This document shows, piece by piece, positions 1-6,307 of a DNA stretch of 12,799 nucleotides (positions are counted from its first letter, which is position 1; each line of letters opens with the position of its first letter). The stretch is from Syntrophaceae bacterium (GTDB taxonomy: Bacteria > Desulfobacterota > SM23-61), in contig PMCE01000221.1 of the NCBI GenBank assembly GCA_003154025.1, forward strand, positions 215 through 13,013. The letters are read 5' to 3'. The position numbers and the translations under genes were made by a program. The notes beneath the pieces were generated by a model. The model was not told the DNA's origin and made no database searches. It was given only the letters and a program-made list of their open reading frames with translations.

Positions 1-258
1 GCGGCCAAAGAAAGAGGATACCGGATCCCGAAAGACATTTCCCTGGTGGGATTCGGGGATGTGCCTTTTTCCTCCATGACCGATCCTCCGCTCACCACCG
101 TCCGGGAGCCATTCCAGGAGATGGGCCAGGAAGCCGCCGGCATGCTCTTGAAGATCGTTCACGGGAAAAAACTCCCCTCCCGGCATCCGGTCCTCCCCGT
201 TGAACTGGCCATCCGGGAATCTACCGCCCCCCCGGGGAAGAAAGGGAGAAAGGCGTAA
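1..258 (+). CDS. LacI/GalR-family transcriptional regulator, C-terminal fragment
   Basis: This is the last 85 residues of a gene cut by the left edge. The reading frame is open from base 1 and ends at TAA 256-258. The text GYRIPKDISLVGFGD, followed by a stretch matching 'PPLTTVREPFQEMGQEAAGM', is the classic C-terminal subdomain of the LacI/GalR effector-binding (periplasmic-binding-protein-like) fold, in which an 'SLVGFDD' strand precedes 'PPLTTV.QP...MG..A...L'. The aspartate pair usual in that strand is GD here. The helix-turn-helix DNA-binding domain would lie upstream, outside the window. Family members bind a sugar or other small metabolite and usually repress nearby catabolic and transport genes. 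With the importer starting 108 bases downstream on the same strand, local control of that operon is a reasonable inference. The effector is unknown. Confidence 0.88.
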   Translation, partial: AAKERGYRIPKDISLVGFGDVPFSSMTDPPLTTVREPFQEMGQEAAGMLLKIVHGKKLPSRHPVLPVELAIRESTAPPGKKGRKA

Positions 259-366
259 GGGGATTCTTCTTTTCCCTGCTCAAGAGTCGGGTGAATTGGG
301 CAAGGCCCTTTCTGAATTCCAGAGAGGCTTCGAAGGTCAACCAAACCGAACCAAAAAGGAGGGAAG
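259..366 (+). promoter_or_regulatory. Spacer upstream of the transport operon, possible promoter/operator region
   Basis: This 108-base gap between the regulator and the substrate-binding protein is the natural place for a promoter of the transport operon, but I see no convincing -35/-10 pair. It contains a perfect 8-bp palindrome with a central CG, CTTCGAAG at 328-335. That is reminiscent of the CG-centred operators of LacI-family proteins but short enough to occur by chance. A 4-bp hairpin GGGC-AAG-GCCC (298-308) followed by TTTCT could be a weak terminator for the regulator gene. A strong ribosome site AAGGAGGG (356-363) precedes the ATG at 367. Confidence 0.3.
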
Positions 367-1605
367 ATGAAAGAAAAAGGAAATCCGCTTTGGGTATGGC
401 TGGCGATCGTTCTTGTTCTTTTCCCGGTTTCCGCCTGGGGAGCAGATCAGGTCATGAAACTCGGAACTATCTTTTCCCGGACGGGCCCCTTGGCGAATTT
501 AGGGATTGAGAGCTGGCGGGGGGCCGAGTTGGCGCGGCAGGTGCAGAACGAAAATGGCGGGATTCTGGGGAAGAAGATCGAATTTGTGGACGCCGATGCG
601 CCCGATGCCAAGGCCGCTGTGACCGAGACGGAAAGATTGTGCACGGTGGAAAAAGTTCCGGTGATTTTGGGGTCGTTTTCCAGCGCCATTTCTTTCGCCG
701 CCAGCGCCAAATCCGAACAGTACAAAGTCGTTTACTGGGAATTGGGGGCCTCGGCTAGGAAGATCACCGAAAGAGGATTGAAGTATCTGTTCCGTACCTG
801 CCAGCACGGGTATGGCGGGGGGGCGCAGCAGCTGACCTTCGCCGCCGAGGTTCTCGCCCCCCGGATGGGAAAAGACAAGAATTCGATCCGAATCGCCAGC
901 GTTTACGAAGACTCCGGTTACGGGGCAGCCTGGGCGGAAGGAATCAATGACCAGGCCAAGAAGATGGGGATCAAGCTTGTGGCCGACGAATCCTACAACC
1001 ACAAGGCGACCGATCTGTCCTCCCTGGTCATGAGGCTGAAAGCGGTGGAACCGGACGTCATCATCGAGTCGTCCTACGAAAATGACGGCATTCTCCTCTT
1101 CCGACAGAGCCGGGAATTGGGGCTGAACATCAAAATGTTCGTGGGCTCCGGGGGCGGAATGAACCTTCCCGGTTACCGCGAAGCCCTGGGCAACGCGGTG
1201 GACGGCCGGGTTTGCAACGTGGGATTCCCCGGCTATGAGATCAACCCGAAATTTGCGAAGGGGATCGATGAATTATCCGCCCGGTATGTAAAGACCTTCA
1301 AGCTGCAGCCCACCTCGGTCTTCTCCGTGGTGAATTACATGGGAACCATGGCTCTCTGGGACGTGATCCGGAGGGCCGGCTCGGCCAATCCTGAAGCGAT
1401 CGTGAAGGCCGCCCGGGAGACCAACATCCCCGGGGATCAAACCATCCTCCGCCACGGCATCAAATTCGCCCCCCCGGGCTCCCCGGAAATGGGGCAGAAT
1501 ATCCTTTCCCATTTCTTTGTCACCCAGTGGCAGGACGGGAAGCTCTGGATCGTCTGGCCCGATGAGGCATCCTCCCCGGGCCGCAAGCTGGCGGTGTTGA
1601 AATAA
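367..1605 (+). CDS. ABC transporter periplasmic substrate-binding protein (branched-chain amino acid/HAAT type)
   Basis: This 412-residue protein is the extracytoplasmic receptor that delivers ligand to the permeases encoded next to it. A typical secretion signal occupies residues 1-25: basic MKEK start, hydrophobic core VWLAIVLVLFPVSA, and a likely cut after A-W-G at residue 25. The mature part is a Leu/Ile/Val-binding-protein-like type I periplasmic-binding fold (Peripla_BP_6). It opens with LGTIFSRTGPLANLG (32-46), continues with GGILGKKIEFVDADAPDA (64-81), and has the central YEDSGYGAAWAEG segment and DVIIESSYENDG hinge region. The family binds amino acids, but many members bind amides, urea, aromatic acids or other small organics, so LivK is not asserted. 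The start is fixed by AAGGAGGG just before the ATG and by the signal peptide. It is first in the operon, 123 bases before the permease, with two hairpins between them that may keep receptor message in excess. Confidence 0.93.
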   Translation: MKEKGNPLWVWLAIVLVLFPVSAWGADQVMKLGTIFSRTGPLANLGIESWRGAELARQVQNENGGILGKKIEFVDADAPDAKAAVTETERLCTVEKVPVILGSFSSAISFAASAKSEQYKVVYWELGASARKITERGLKYLFRTCQHGYGGGAQQLTFAAEVLAPRMGKDKNSIRIASVYEDSGYGAAWAEGINDQAKKMGIKLVADESYNHKATDLSSLVMRLKAVEPDVIIESSYENDGILLFRQSRELGLNIKMFVGSGGGMNLPGYREALGNAVDGRVCNVGFPGYEINPKFAKGIDELSARYVKTFKLQPTSVFSVVNYMGTMALWDVIRRAGSANPEAIVKAARETNIPGDQTILRHGIKFAPPGSPEMGQNILSHFFVTQWQDGKLWIVWPDEASSPGRKLAVLK

Positions 1606-1623
1606 TCGCTTCGGCGGACTTGC

Positions 1624-1657
1624 CTGGAGCCGTTCCTTCGATCGGGTACGGCTCCAG
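1624..1657 (+). other. Intercistronic hairpin after the substrate-binding protein gene
   Basis: A perfect 10-bp inverted repeat, CTGGAGCCGT (1624-1633) and ACGGCTCCAG (1648-1657), surrounds a 14-base spacer that can add two or three more pairs (CC with GG). No T-run follows, so it is not a standard intrinsic terminator. Hairpins in this position, between a binding-protein gene and its permease genes, commonly protect the upstream message from 3' exonucleases and give unequal expression. That role is inferred here. Confidence 0.6.
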
Positions 1658-1663
1658 CCCGCT

Positions 1664-1688
1664 GGCCGGAGGGAGGAACTCCCCGGCC
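1664..1688 (+). other. Second intercistronic hairpin before the LivH-type permease
   Basis: GGCCG (1664-1668) plus GGGAG (1671-1675) pair with CTCCC (1679-1683) plus CGGCC (1684-1688). This leaves a 2-base bulge (GA) and a 3-base loop, making a very GC-rich stem. It contains a GGGAGG purine tract that would otherwise look like a ribosome site, but that tract is about 16 bases from the ATG at 1693 and far from the preferred start at 1729. Together with the hairpin at 1624-1657 it makes a tandem stem-loop in the only sizeable gap among the transporter genes. Confidence 0.5.
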
Positions 1689-1728
1689 GACAATGGTCGT
1701 TGAAGCTGAATCCCAAGAAGAGAGAGCG

Positions 1729-2610
1729 ATGATTCTGACCCAACTTTTCATCAACGGATTGCTCCTCGGGGGCATATACGCCCTCCTCAGCATCGGCCTC
1801 ACGCTCATCTTCGGCGTGGTCCGGGTCATTAATTTCGCCCATGGAGAGTTCTTGATGATCTCCATGTACATCGCTTATTTCTTTTACGCCTTGTTCGGCT
1901 TGAACCCCTACTGGTCTTTGCTGATCAATTTTTCCCTCATGTTCTGTCTGGGCATGGCCACGGATCAACTCCTGATCCGCCCCCTGCGCAACGCCCCGTC
2001 TTACATGCAGGTGTTTGCCACCGTGGGGTTGAGCATCCTGCTGATCAACCTGGCCCTTTTCATATTCTCGGGGGATTACCGGGCCATCGACATGCCCTTT
2101 GCCAAAAAGGTCGTCCAGCTGGGCGGAATCTATTTAAACTATCCCCGCCTCATTATTTTCTTCTCCTCCATCGGCATCACCCTTCTGGTCTACCTGTTCC
2201 TGAAGAATACGGACATCGGGAAACAAATCCGGGCCATCGCCCAAAACCGGACCGCGGCCCGGCTCATGGGGTTGAAACCCAACCGGATCTACATGATCAC
2301 CTTCGGCATCGGGAGCGGGCTCGTGGGCATAGCGGGAGGCTTGATCACGCCGGTTTACTATGTCTACCCCACGGTGGGCGTTTATTTTGTGTTGACCGCC
2401 TTCGTGGTCGTGGTCCTGGGCGGAATGGGAAACATGATGGGCGCCTTCCTGGGCGGGCTGATCATCGGCGTCGTGGATTCTTTCAGCGGGTATTATATCG
2501 ATCCCTCCTTGAAGGAGACGGTCTACTACGTCATTTTCGTCCTGGTCTTGATCTTTAGGCCCTCGGGATTGCTGGGGCAGGCAGGGGCCGAAGAAATGGG
2601 GATGAAATAA
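1729..2610 (+). CDS. livH: Branched-chain amino acid-type ABC transporter permease, LivH family
   Basis: This 293-residue integral membrane protein is one of the two transmembrane halves of a HAAT-type importer. Hydrophobic segments run throughout. The LivH signatures are clear: NGLLLGGIYALLSIGLTLIFG (residues 9-29), the VRVINFAHGEFLM segment (31-43), a cytoplasmic coupling loop around IRAIAQNRTAARLMGL (168-183) and GGMGNMMGAFLGG (231-243) near the end. The start at 1729 is preferred because MILTQLFINGLLLGG aligns with the normal family N-terminus and AAGAGAGAG precedes it. An in-frame ATG at 1693 would add 12 charged residues not expected in this family. The stop overlaps the next start by one base (TAATG), indicating translational coupling to the LivM-LivG fusion. 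Substrate is set by the binding protein and remains unknown. Confidence 0.92.
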   Translation: MILTQLFINGLLLGGIYALLSIGLTLIFGVVRVINFAHGEFLMISMYIAYFFYALFGLNPYWSLLINFSLMFCLGMATDQLLIRPLRNAPSYMQVFATVGLSILLINLALFIFSGDYRAIDMPFAKKVVQLGGIYLNYPRLIIFFSSIGITLLVYLFLKNTDIGKQIRAIAQNRTAARLMGLKPNRIYMITFGIGSGLVGIAGGLITPVYYVYPTVGVYFVLTAFVVVVLGGMGNMMGAFLGGLIIGVVDSFSGYYIDPSLKETVYYVIFVLVLIFRPSGLLGQAGAEEMGMK

Positions 2611-4433
2611 TGCTCAAGACCTACTTCCGTCTGCTGGGGAACCCCAGGTATTATTCTGTCCTAATCGTCTGCCTGGGGCTGCTGGCCGTCATTTTATTCA
2701 TTCAGAATCCTTTTTACCTGAACATCCTTTTCATGATTCTTCTCTTTGCCGGCCTTTCCGGCGCCTGGAATATCATCGGCGGATTCGGGGGACAACTCTC
2801 CCTGGGCCATAGCGCTTTTTTCGGCATCGGGGCCTACACCTCGAGCCTCTTGTTCGTCAAATGCGGGGTTCCGCCGATCCTCGGGATTTTCGCCGGGGCG
2901 GGGACGGCCTCGATCCTGGCGGCCTTCATCGGCATCCCCTGTTTTCGCCTCAAGGGTCCTTTTTTTTCCCTGGCCACGATCGCCATCGCCGAGGTGCTGC
3001 AGCGCCTCGCCGTCTATTTCAAGAAGATTACGGAGGGGTCCGAGGGTCTCTCCATTCCCTTTCAGCCCTCTTTTTATAACCTGATTTTTGAATCCCGAAA
3101 CCATTATGCCCTCATCGGGTTTATCTTTATGCTGCTGGTGCTGGCCGTTTCCTACTGGATCCAGAATTCGAAACTGGGATACCAATTGGCGGCCCTGCGG
3201 GATGAGGACCAGGCGGCGGAGACTTTGGGCGTCAATACCTTGCGGGCCAAAATGACCGCCTTTTGGATCAGCGGCGCCCTCACCGCCGTGGGAGCGACCC
3301 TCTTCTCCCAATATATTCTCTTCCTGGAACCTCATTCGGAGTTTTCCATCGACGTCTCCGTCAACCTCGCCCTGATCTCCATGATCGGGGGTTTGGGAAC
3401 CTGCATCGGCCCGGTGATCGGCTCCTTCCTGCTCATCCCCCTGCAGGAATTCCTGCGGACCTGGATCGGGGGCAAATACCAGGGGCTGCATTTTGTCATC
3501 TACGGGGGGTTATTGATTGCCGTGGTCATGTTCATGCCCAAGGGGATCATCGCCTTTTTCTCGAAGAAATATGAGTCCCTCCTTCTCCGGCTTCCGTCTT
3601 TTTCCGGAAGCACGGAGCCCCCTCGGCTATCTCCGATGGGAGCGACGAATCCGACCTCCACCCTCTTCTCGAAAGGCATACCGGTTCCACGGGAAAACGA
3701 AGCGGTCCCGATTCTGGAAGTGGAGAACATATCCAAGAATTTTGGCGGATTAAAGGCAATCTCCAACCTGACCTTCTCCGTCCTGCAGGGGGAGATCCTG
3801 GGGATCATCGGGCCGAATGGGGCGGGGAAGACCACTCTGTTCAACATCCTCTCGGGAGTCTACAAGCCGGATCGGGGAACCGTGAAATTCCAGGGACCGG
3901 TGGTCTCCCAGTTGAATAAATCCCACATCCTTTGCCGCTCCGGGATCGGGAGGACCTACCAGCTGGTCAAGCCGTTTGAAAACATGACCGTTCTGGAAAA
4001 CGTCATGGTCGGGGCCTTCTGTCGGCAAAACAACGCGAAAAAAGCGCGGGACATGTCTCTGGAAATCCTTCAGTTTGTCGGACTGGTGCAGAAGAAAGGG
4101 ATGCTGGCCAACGAAATCACCCTGGCGGACAAGAAGAGGCTCGAGGTGGCCCGGGTCCTGGCCACCCAGCCCCGGCTGCTGCTGCTGGATGAAGTGATGG
4201 CCGGCCTGACCCCGGTCGAGGTTCAGGAAACGGGGGAGCTCATCCGTAAGATTCGCGGATCCGGGCAGACCCTCATCATCATCGAGCACGTGATGCAGGC
4301 CATCATGTCTCTGTCGGACCGGGTGCTGGTCCTCTCGCAGGGAGAGAAGATAATCGAAGGCCGCGCCGAGGAAGTCATCCGGGATGCGAGGGTCATCAAA
4401 GCCTACCTGGGGGAAAGCAATGATTCTGCTTAA
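2610..4433 (+). CDS. Fused LivM-type permease / LivG-type ATP-binding protein of HAAT ABC importer
   Basis: One open frame of 607 residues joins two normally separate subunits. Residues 1 to about 317 are a LivM permease: hydrophobic helices, GGFGGQLSLGHSAFFGIGAY (57-76), LRDEDQAAETLGVN (196-209) in the coupling loop and GGLGTCIGPVIGS (260-272). A Pro/Ser-rich linker, roughly 318-366, follows. Residues about 367-607 are a LivG ATPase with Walker A GPNGAGKTT (401-409), Q-loop Gln451, Walker B LLLLDE (523-528) with catalytic Glu528, and H-loop His560. The ABC signature position reads ITLADKK (503-509) instead of LSGGQ. A degenerate signature of this kind, followed by DEVMAGL, is known in a subset of LivG proteins. 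Fused permease-ATPase forms also occur in this transporter family, so both look genuine and not like sequencing errors. The gene is coupled at both ends: TAATG with livH, and a 14-base overlap with livF. Confidence 0.93.
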   Translation: MLKTYFRLLGNPRYYSVLIVCLGLLAVILFIQNPFYLNILFMILLFAGLSGAWNIIGGFGGQLSLGHSAFFGIGAYTSSLLFVKCGVPPILGIFAGAGTASILAAFIGIPCFRLKGPFFSLATIAIAEVLQRLAVYFKKITEGSEGLSIPFQPSFYNLIFESRNHYALIGFIFMLLVLAVSYWIQNSKLGYQLAALRDEDQAAETLGVNTLRAKMTAFWISGALTAVGATLFSQYILFLEPHSEFSIDVSVNLALISMIGGLGTCIGPVIGSFLLIPLQEFLRTWIGGKYQGLHFVIYGGLLIAVVMFMPKGIIAFFSKKYESLLLRLPSFSGSTEPPRLSPMGATNPTSTLFSKGIPVPRENEAVPILEVENISKNFGGLKAISNLTFSVLQGEILGIIGPNGAGKTTLFNILSGVYKPDRGTVKFQGPVVSQLNKSHILCRSGIGRTYQLVKPFENMTVLENVMVGAFCRQNNAKKARDMSLEILQFVGLVQKKGMLANEITLADKKRLEVARVLATQPRLLLLDEVMAGLTPVEVQETGELIRKIRGSGQTLIIIEHVMQAIMSLSDRVLVLSQGEKIIEGRAEEVIRDARVIKAYLGESNDSA

Positions 4434-5130
4434 ACTGGAAAACCTGAGCGTCCGGTACGGGGATGTCCTGGCTCTCCGGGAGGCTTGCATCGCAGTCCAG
4501 GAGAAGATGATCACCAGCCTGGTGGGGGCGAACGGAGCGGGGAAATCAACTACCCTCCGGGCCATATCCGGACTGGTCCCCTGCAGCCAAGGCTCTCTGT
4601 ATTTTGAAGACCACAATATCGATCCCCTGTCGACCGATCAGCGCGTGGAGCTCGGCCTCATTCAGATTCCCGAGGGTCGTCTCGTCTTCCCCTACATGAC
4701 CGTCAGGGAAAACCTGGAAATGGGCTCCATGACGAAGAGATCCAGGAAAGAACGGAATGAGAATCTGGAACGGGTGATGGAAATGTTCCCGGTCCTCCGG
4801 GAAAGGAAAGACCAACTGGCCAGCACTCTCAGCGGAGGGGAGCAACAGATGCTGGCCATCGCCCGGGGGCTGATGGCCAAGCCCCGCCTGCTGATGCTGG
4901 ATGAGCCCTCTCTGGGCCTCTCCCCTCTGTTGGTCAAAGAAATTTTCCAAACTCTAAAAAGAATCAACGGGCAGGGGACGACGATTCTGCTGGTCGAACA
5001 GAACGTCAAGCAATCCCTGGAGATCGCCCACTGGGGGTATACACTGGAGAACGGCCGGATCGTTTTGTCGGACGGGGCGCAAGATTTATTGAAGAGCGAC
5101 CATGTTCGCAAGGCTTATCTGGGGTTGTAG
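4420..5130 (+). CDS. livF: Branched-chain amino acid-type ABC transporter ATP-binding protein, LivF family
   Basis: This 236-residue cytoplasmic ATPase is the second nucleotide-binding subunit of the importer. All motifs are present: Walker A GANGAGKST (36-44), Q-loop region QIPEGRLVFPYMTVRENLEMG (82-102, the typical LivF form), canonical signature LSGGEQQ (137-143), Walker B LLMLDEP (157-163) and LVEQN (191-195), where LivF proteins normally carry Gln in place of the H-loop His. Since the LivG partner has a degenerate signature, this subunit supplies the only canonical LSGGQ of the pair. The start at 4420 is chosen because MILLKLENLSVRYG is the standard N-terminus and GGGGGAAAG lies just upstream. 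An in-frame ATG at 4384 would place 12 extra residues deep inside the previous gene. The overlap with the upstream stop is 14 bases. Confidence 0.93.
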   Translation: MILLKLENLSVRYGDVLALREACIAVQEKMITSLVGANGAGKSTTLRAISGLVPCSQGSLYFEDHNIDPLSTDQRVELGLIQIPEGRLVFPYMTVRENLEMGSMTKRSRKERNENLERVMEMFPVLRERKDQLASTLSGGEQQMLAIARGLMAKPRLLMLDEPSLGLSPLLVKEIFQTLKRINGQGTTILLVEQNVKQSLEIAHWGYTLENGRIVLSDGAQDLLKSDHVRKAYLGL

Positions 5131-5153
5131 AAAGAACCCCAAAGGGGGGTAGG

Positions 5154-6104
5154 ATGATTATCGATTTTCATGCGCACCTATACAATCGGGATTGGTTGCC
5201 CGAAAAATTCTGGAAGGGGATGGTCAACCGGGCCGTAGCCGTCCGGAAAAGAAGCGGGGAGGAGGTGAGCCCCGAAGCGATCGAGAAGGTCATCCTTTCC
5301 CGTTTCGAGGACCCCACCGGAGAGGTGTTGATTCAGGAGATGAAGGATGCGGGGATTGGGGTGACTCAGATTATGCCCCTGGATCTGGGGCTCGAATTGG
5401 GAGAACCCCCGGTCTCGATCGAAGAGAAGAATGATAAGATCGCCCAGGTCGCCCGGGCCCACTCGCCCCGAATCCGGGCTTTCTTCGGTGTCGACCCGAA
5501 AAGGCCCGGAGGAGTTGCCCTCTTCGAAAAAGCGGTGAAGGAGTGGGGAATGAAAGGACTCAAGCTCGACCCCGCCTCCGGATTCTATCCCAACGAACCC
5601 CTCGTCTATCCCTACTACGAAAAAGCCGTCGAATTGGGGGTCCCGGTGCTCTTCCACACAGGGGCGGCGATCCCCCCGTTCCGCAATAAATTCTGCGACC
5701 CCATCTATCTGGATGACGTGACCCTGGATTTCCCCGACCTGACCGTCATTGCCGCCCATGTGGGCTTTGGATGGTGGCAGCAGTTGTCCTTCATGATCAA
5801 CCGCAAGACCAACCTCATGGCGGACATATCGGGCTGGCAGACCATTGCCAAGGACTTTAACCTCTTTTGCCGGTACTTCCGCGATATGATCAGCCTGGGG
5901 GGTTCGGAAAATTTCCTCTTTGCCACCGACGGCCCATCTTTCCGCCTCTACAGCCTGGGGAACAAAGAGTGGGGGAAGCTGATTCGAACGCTTCCGGAAA
6001 ATGCCCCTTCCGGAATCCGCTTCTCCCCCGAGGAGATCGACAATATCTTGTTCAGGAATGCTCTGCGAGTGATGAAGATAAAGGACCCAAAAGAGCTCGA
6101 ATAA
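5154..6104 (+). CDS. Amidohydrolase-2 (ACMSD-like) family metal-dependent hydrolase or decarboxylase
   Basis: This is a 316-residue TIM-barrel amidohydrolase of the Amidohydro_2 group. The first metal-ligand motif is DFHAH (residues 4-8, His6 and His8). The other expected ligands or catalytic residues follow in order: LFHTGA with His168, IAAHVGFGW with His202, and LFATDGP with Asp259. Lys137 in GLKLDP is where this group has a conserved strand residue. No signal peptide is seen, so it is cytoplasmic. Members either hydrolyse C-N, C-O or lactone bonds or perform non-oxidative decarboxylation (ACMSD, gamma-resorcylate decarboxylase), and the reaction cannot be chosen from sequence alone. It starts 23 bases after livF, behind a GGGGGGTAGG purine tract, and is followed by a terminator. 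It is therefore probably the enzyme that first acts on the imported compound. Confidence 0.85.
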   Translation: MIIDFHAHLYNRDWLPEKFWKGMVNRAVAVRKRSGEEVSPEAIEKVILSRFEDPTGEVLIQEMKDAGIGVTQIMPLDLGLELGEPPVSIEEKNDKIAQVARAHSPRIRAFFGVDPKRPGGVALFEKAVKEWGMKGLKLDPASGFYPNEPLVYPYYEKAVELGVPVLFHTGAAIPPFRNKFCDPIYLDDVTLDFPDLTVIAAHVGFGWWQQLSFMINRKTNLMADISGWQTIAKDFNLFCRYFRDMISLGGSENFLFATDGPSFRLYSLGNKEWGKLIRTLPENAPSGIRFSPEEIDNILFRNALRVMKIKDPKELE

Positions 6105-6191
6105 TCATCCGCCGGGGCGGCGATTGGCCCATTTTTTTTGGACGATGCGGAAACGCGGCGAAGGAATGTCGGAAGTAATAAAATGATGGGG

Positions 6192-6226
6192 GGCAATCAC
6201 GCCCTGGCGTGATGGTTGCCTTTTTT
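6192..6226 (+). terminator. Rho-independent terminator of the transport/amidohydrolase operon
   Basis: GGCAATCACGCC (6192-6203) pairs with GGCGTGAT (6206-6213) and TTGCC (6216-6220) across a CT loop and a 2-base GG bulge, and is followed directly by TTTTTT (6221-6226). This fits an intrinsic terminator about 90 bases after the amidohydrolase stop. The stem is also one copy of a repeated palindrome whose perfect version lies at 7418-7445, so the terminator may derive from a mobile or dispersed repeat. Confidence 0.7.
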
Positions 6227-6237
6227 GCGGGAGGCCA

Positions 6238-6253
6238 TCCCGCCGCGGCGGGA
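6238..6253. repeat. 16-bp perfect palindrome TCCCGCCG/CGGCGGGA
   Basis: TCCCGCCG at 6238-6245 is followed without a spacer by its exact reverse complement at 6246-6253. The left arm also pairs with GCGGGA at 6227-6232, so two alternative hairpins compete for it. The site lies between the terminator and the dehydrogenase ribosome site. It could be a regulator-binding site or part of a degraded copy of the dispersed repeat; which one is not clear. Confidence 0.45.
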
Positions 6254-6307
6254 CCCCTGCAATATTTTTCCCTGGTTCCGGCTACAACGGGTTAGGAGAT
6301 AGATGCC

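Larger units (their letters stand above)
6105..6307 (+). other. Intergenic region with terminator, palindromes and likely dehydrogenase promoter
   Basis: No credible gene is present in these 203 bases. From left to right they hold a small GC hairpin CCGCC-GG-GGCGG (6109-6120), a T8 run (6132-6139) too far from it to form a standard terminator, the hairpin plus T-run at 6192-6226, a hairpin GCGGGA/TCCCGC (6227-6243) that overlaps a 16-bp perfect palindrome (6238-6253), and CTACAACGGGTTA (6282-6294), which recurs at 7446-7458. The AGGAG at 6294-6298 serves the next gene. A promoter for the dehydrogenase is expected here, but I cannot place its boxes confidently. Confidence 0.6.

Noticed and set aside
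1693..1728. Upstream ATG start for the LivH-type permease
   Set aside because: It would add 12 mostly charged residues before the normal family N-terminus. The start at 1729 fits the family alignment better, although the upstream start cannot be fully excluded.
3500..3720. Possible frameshift or gene boundary between the permease and ATPase parts of the 607-residue protein
   Set aside because: The frame is open throughout, with no stop near the junction. The linker has no strong ribosome site before a plausible LivG start, so a true fusion is the simpler reading.
6109..6139. Hairpin CCGCC-GG-GGCGG followed by a T8 run as an intrinsic terminator
   Set aside because: Eleven bases separate the stem from the T-run and the stem is only five pairs. 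The hairpin at 6192-6226 with an adjacent T6 is the better terminator.
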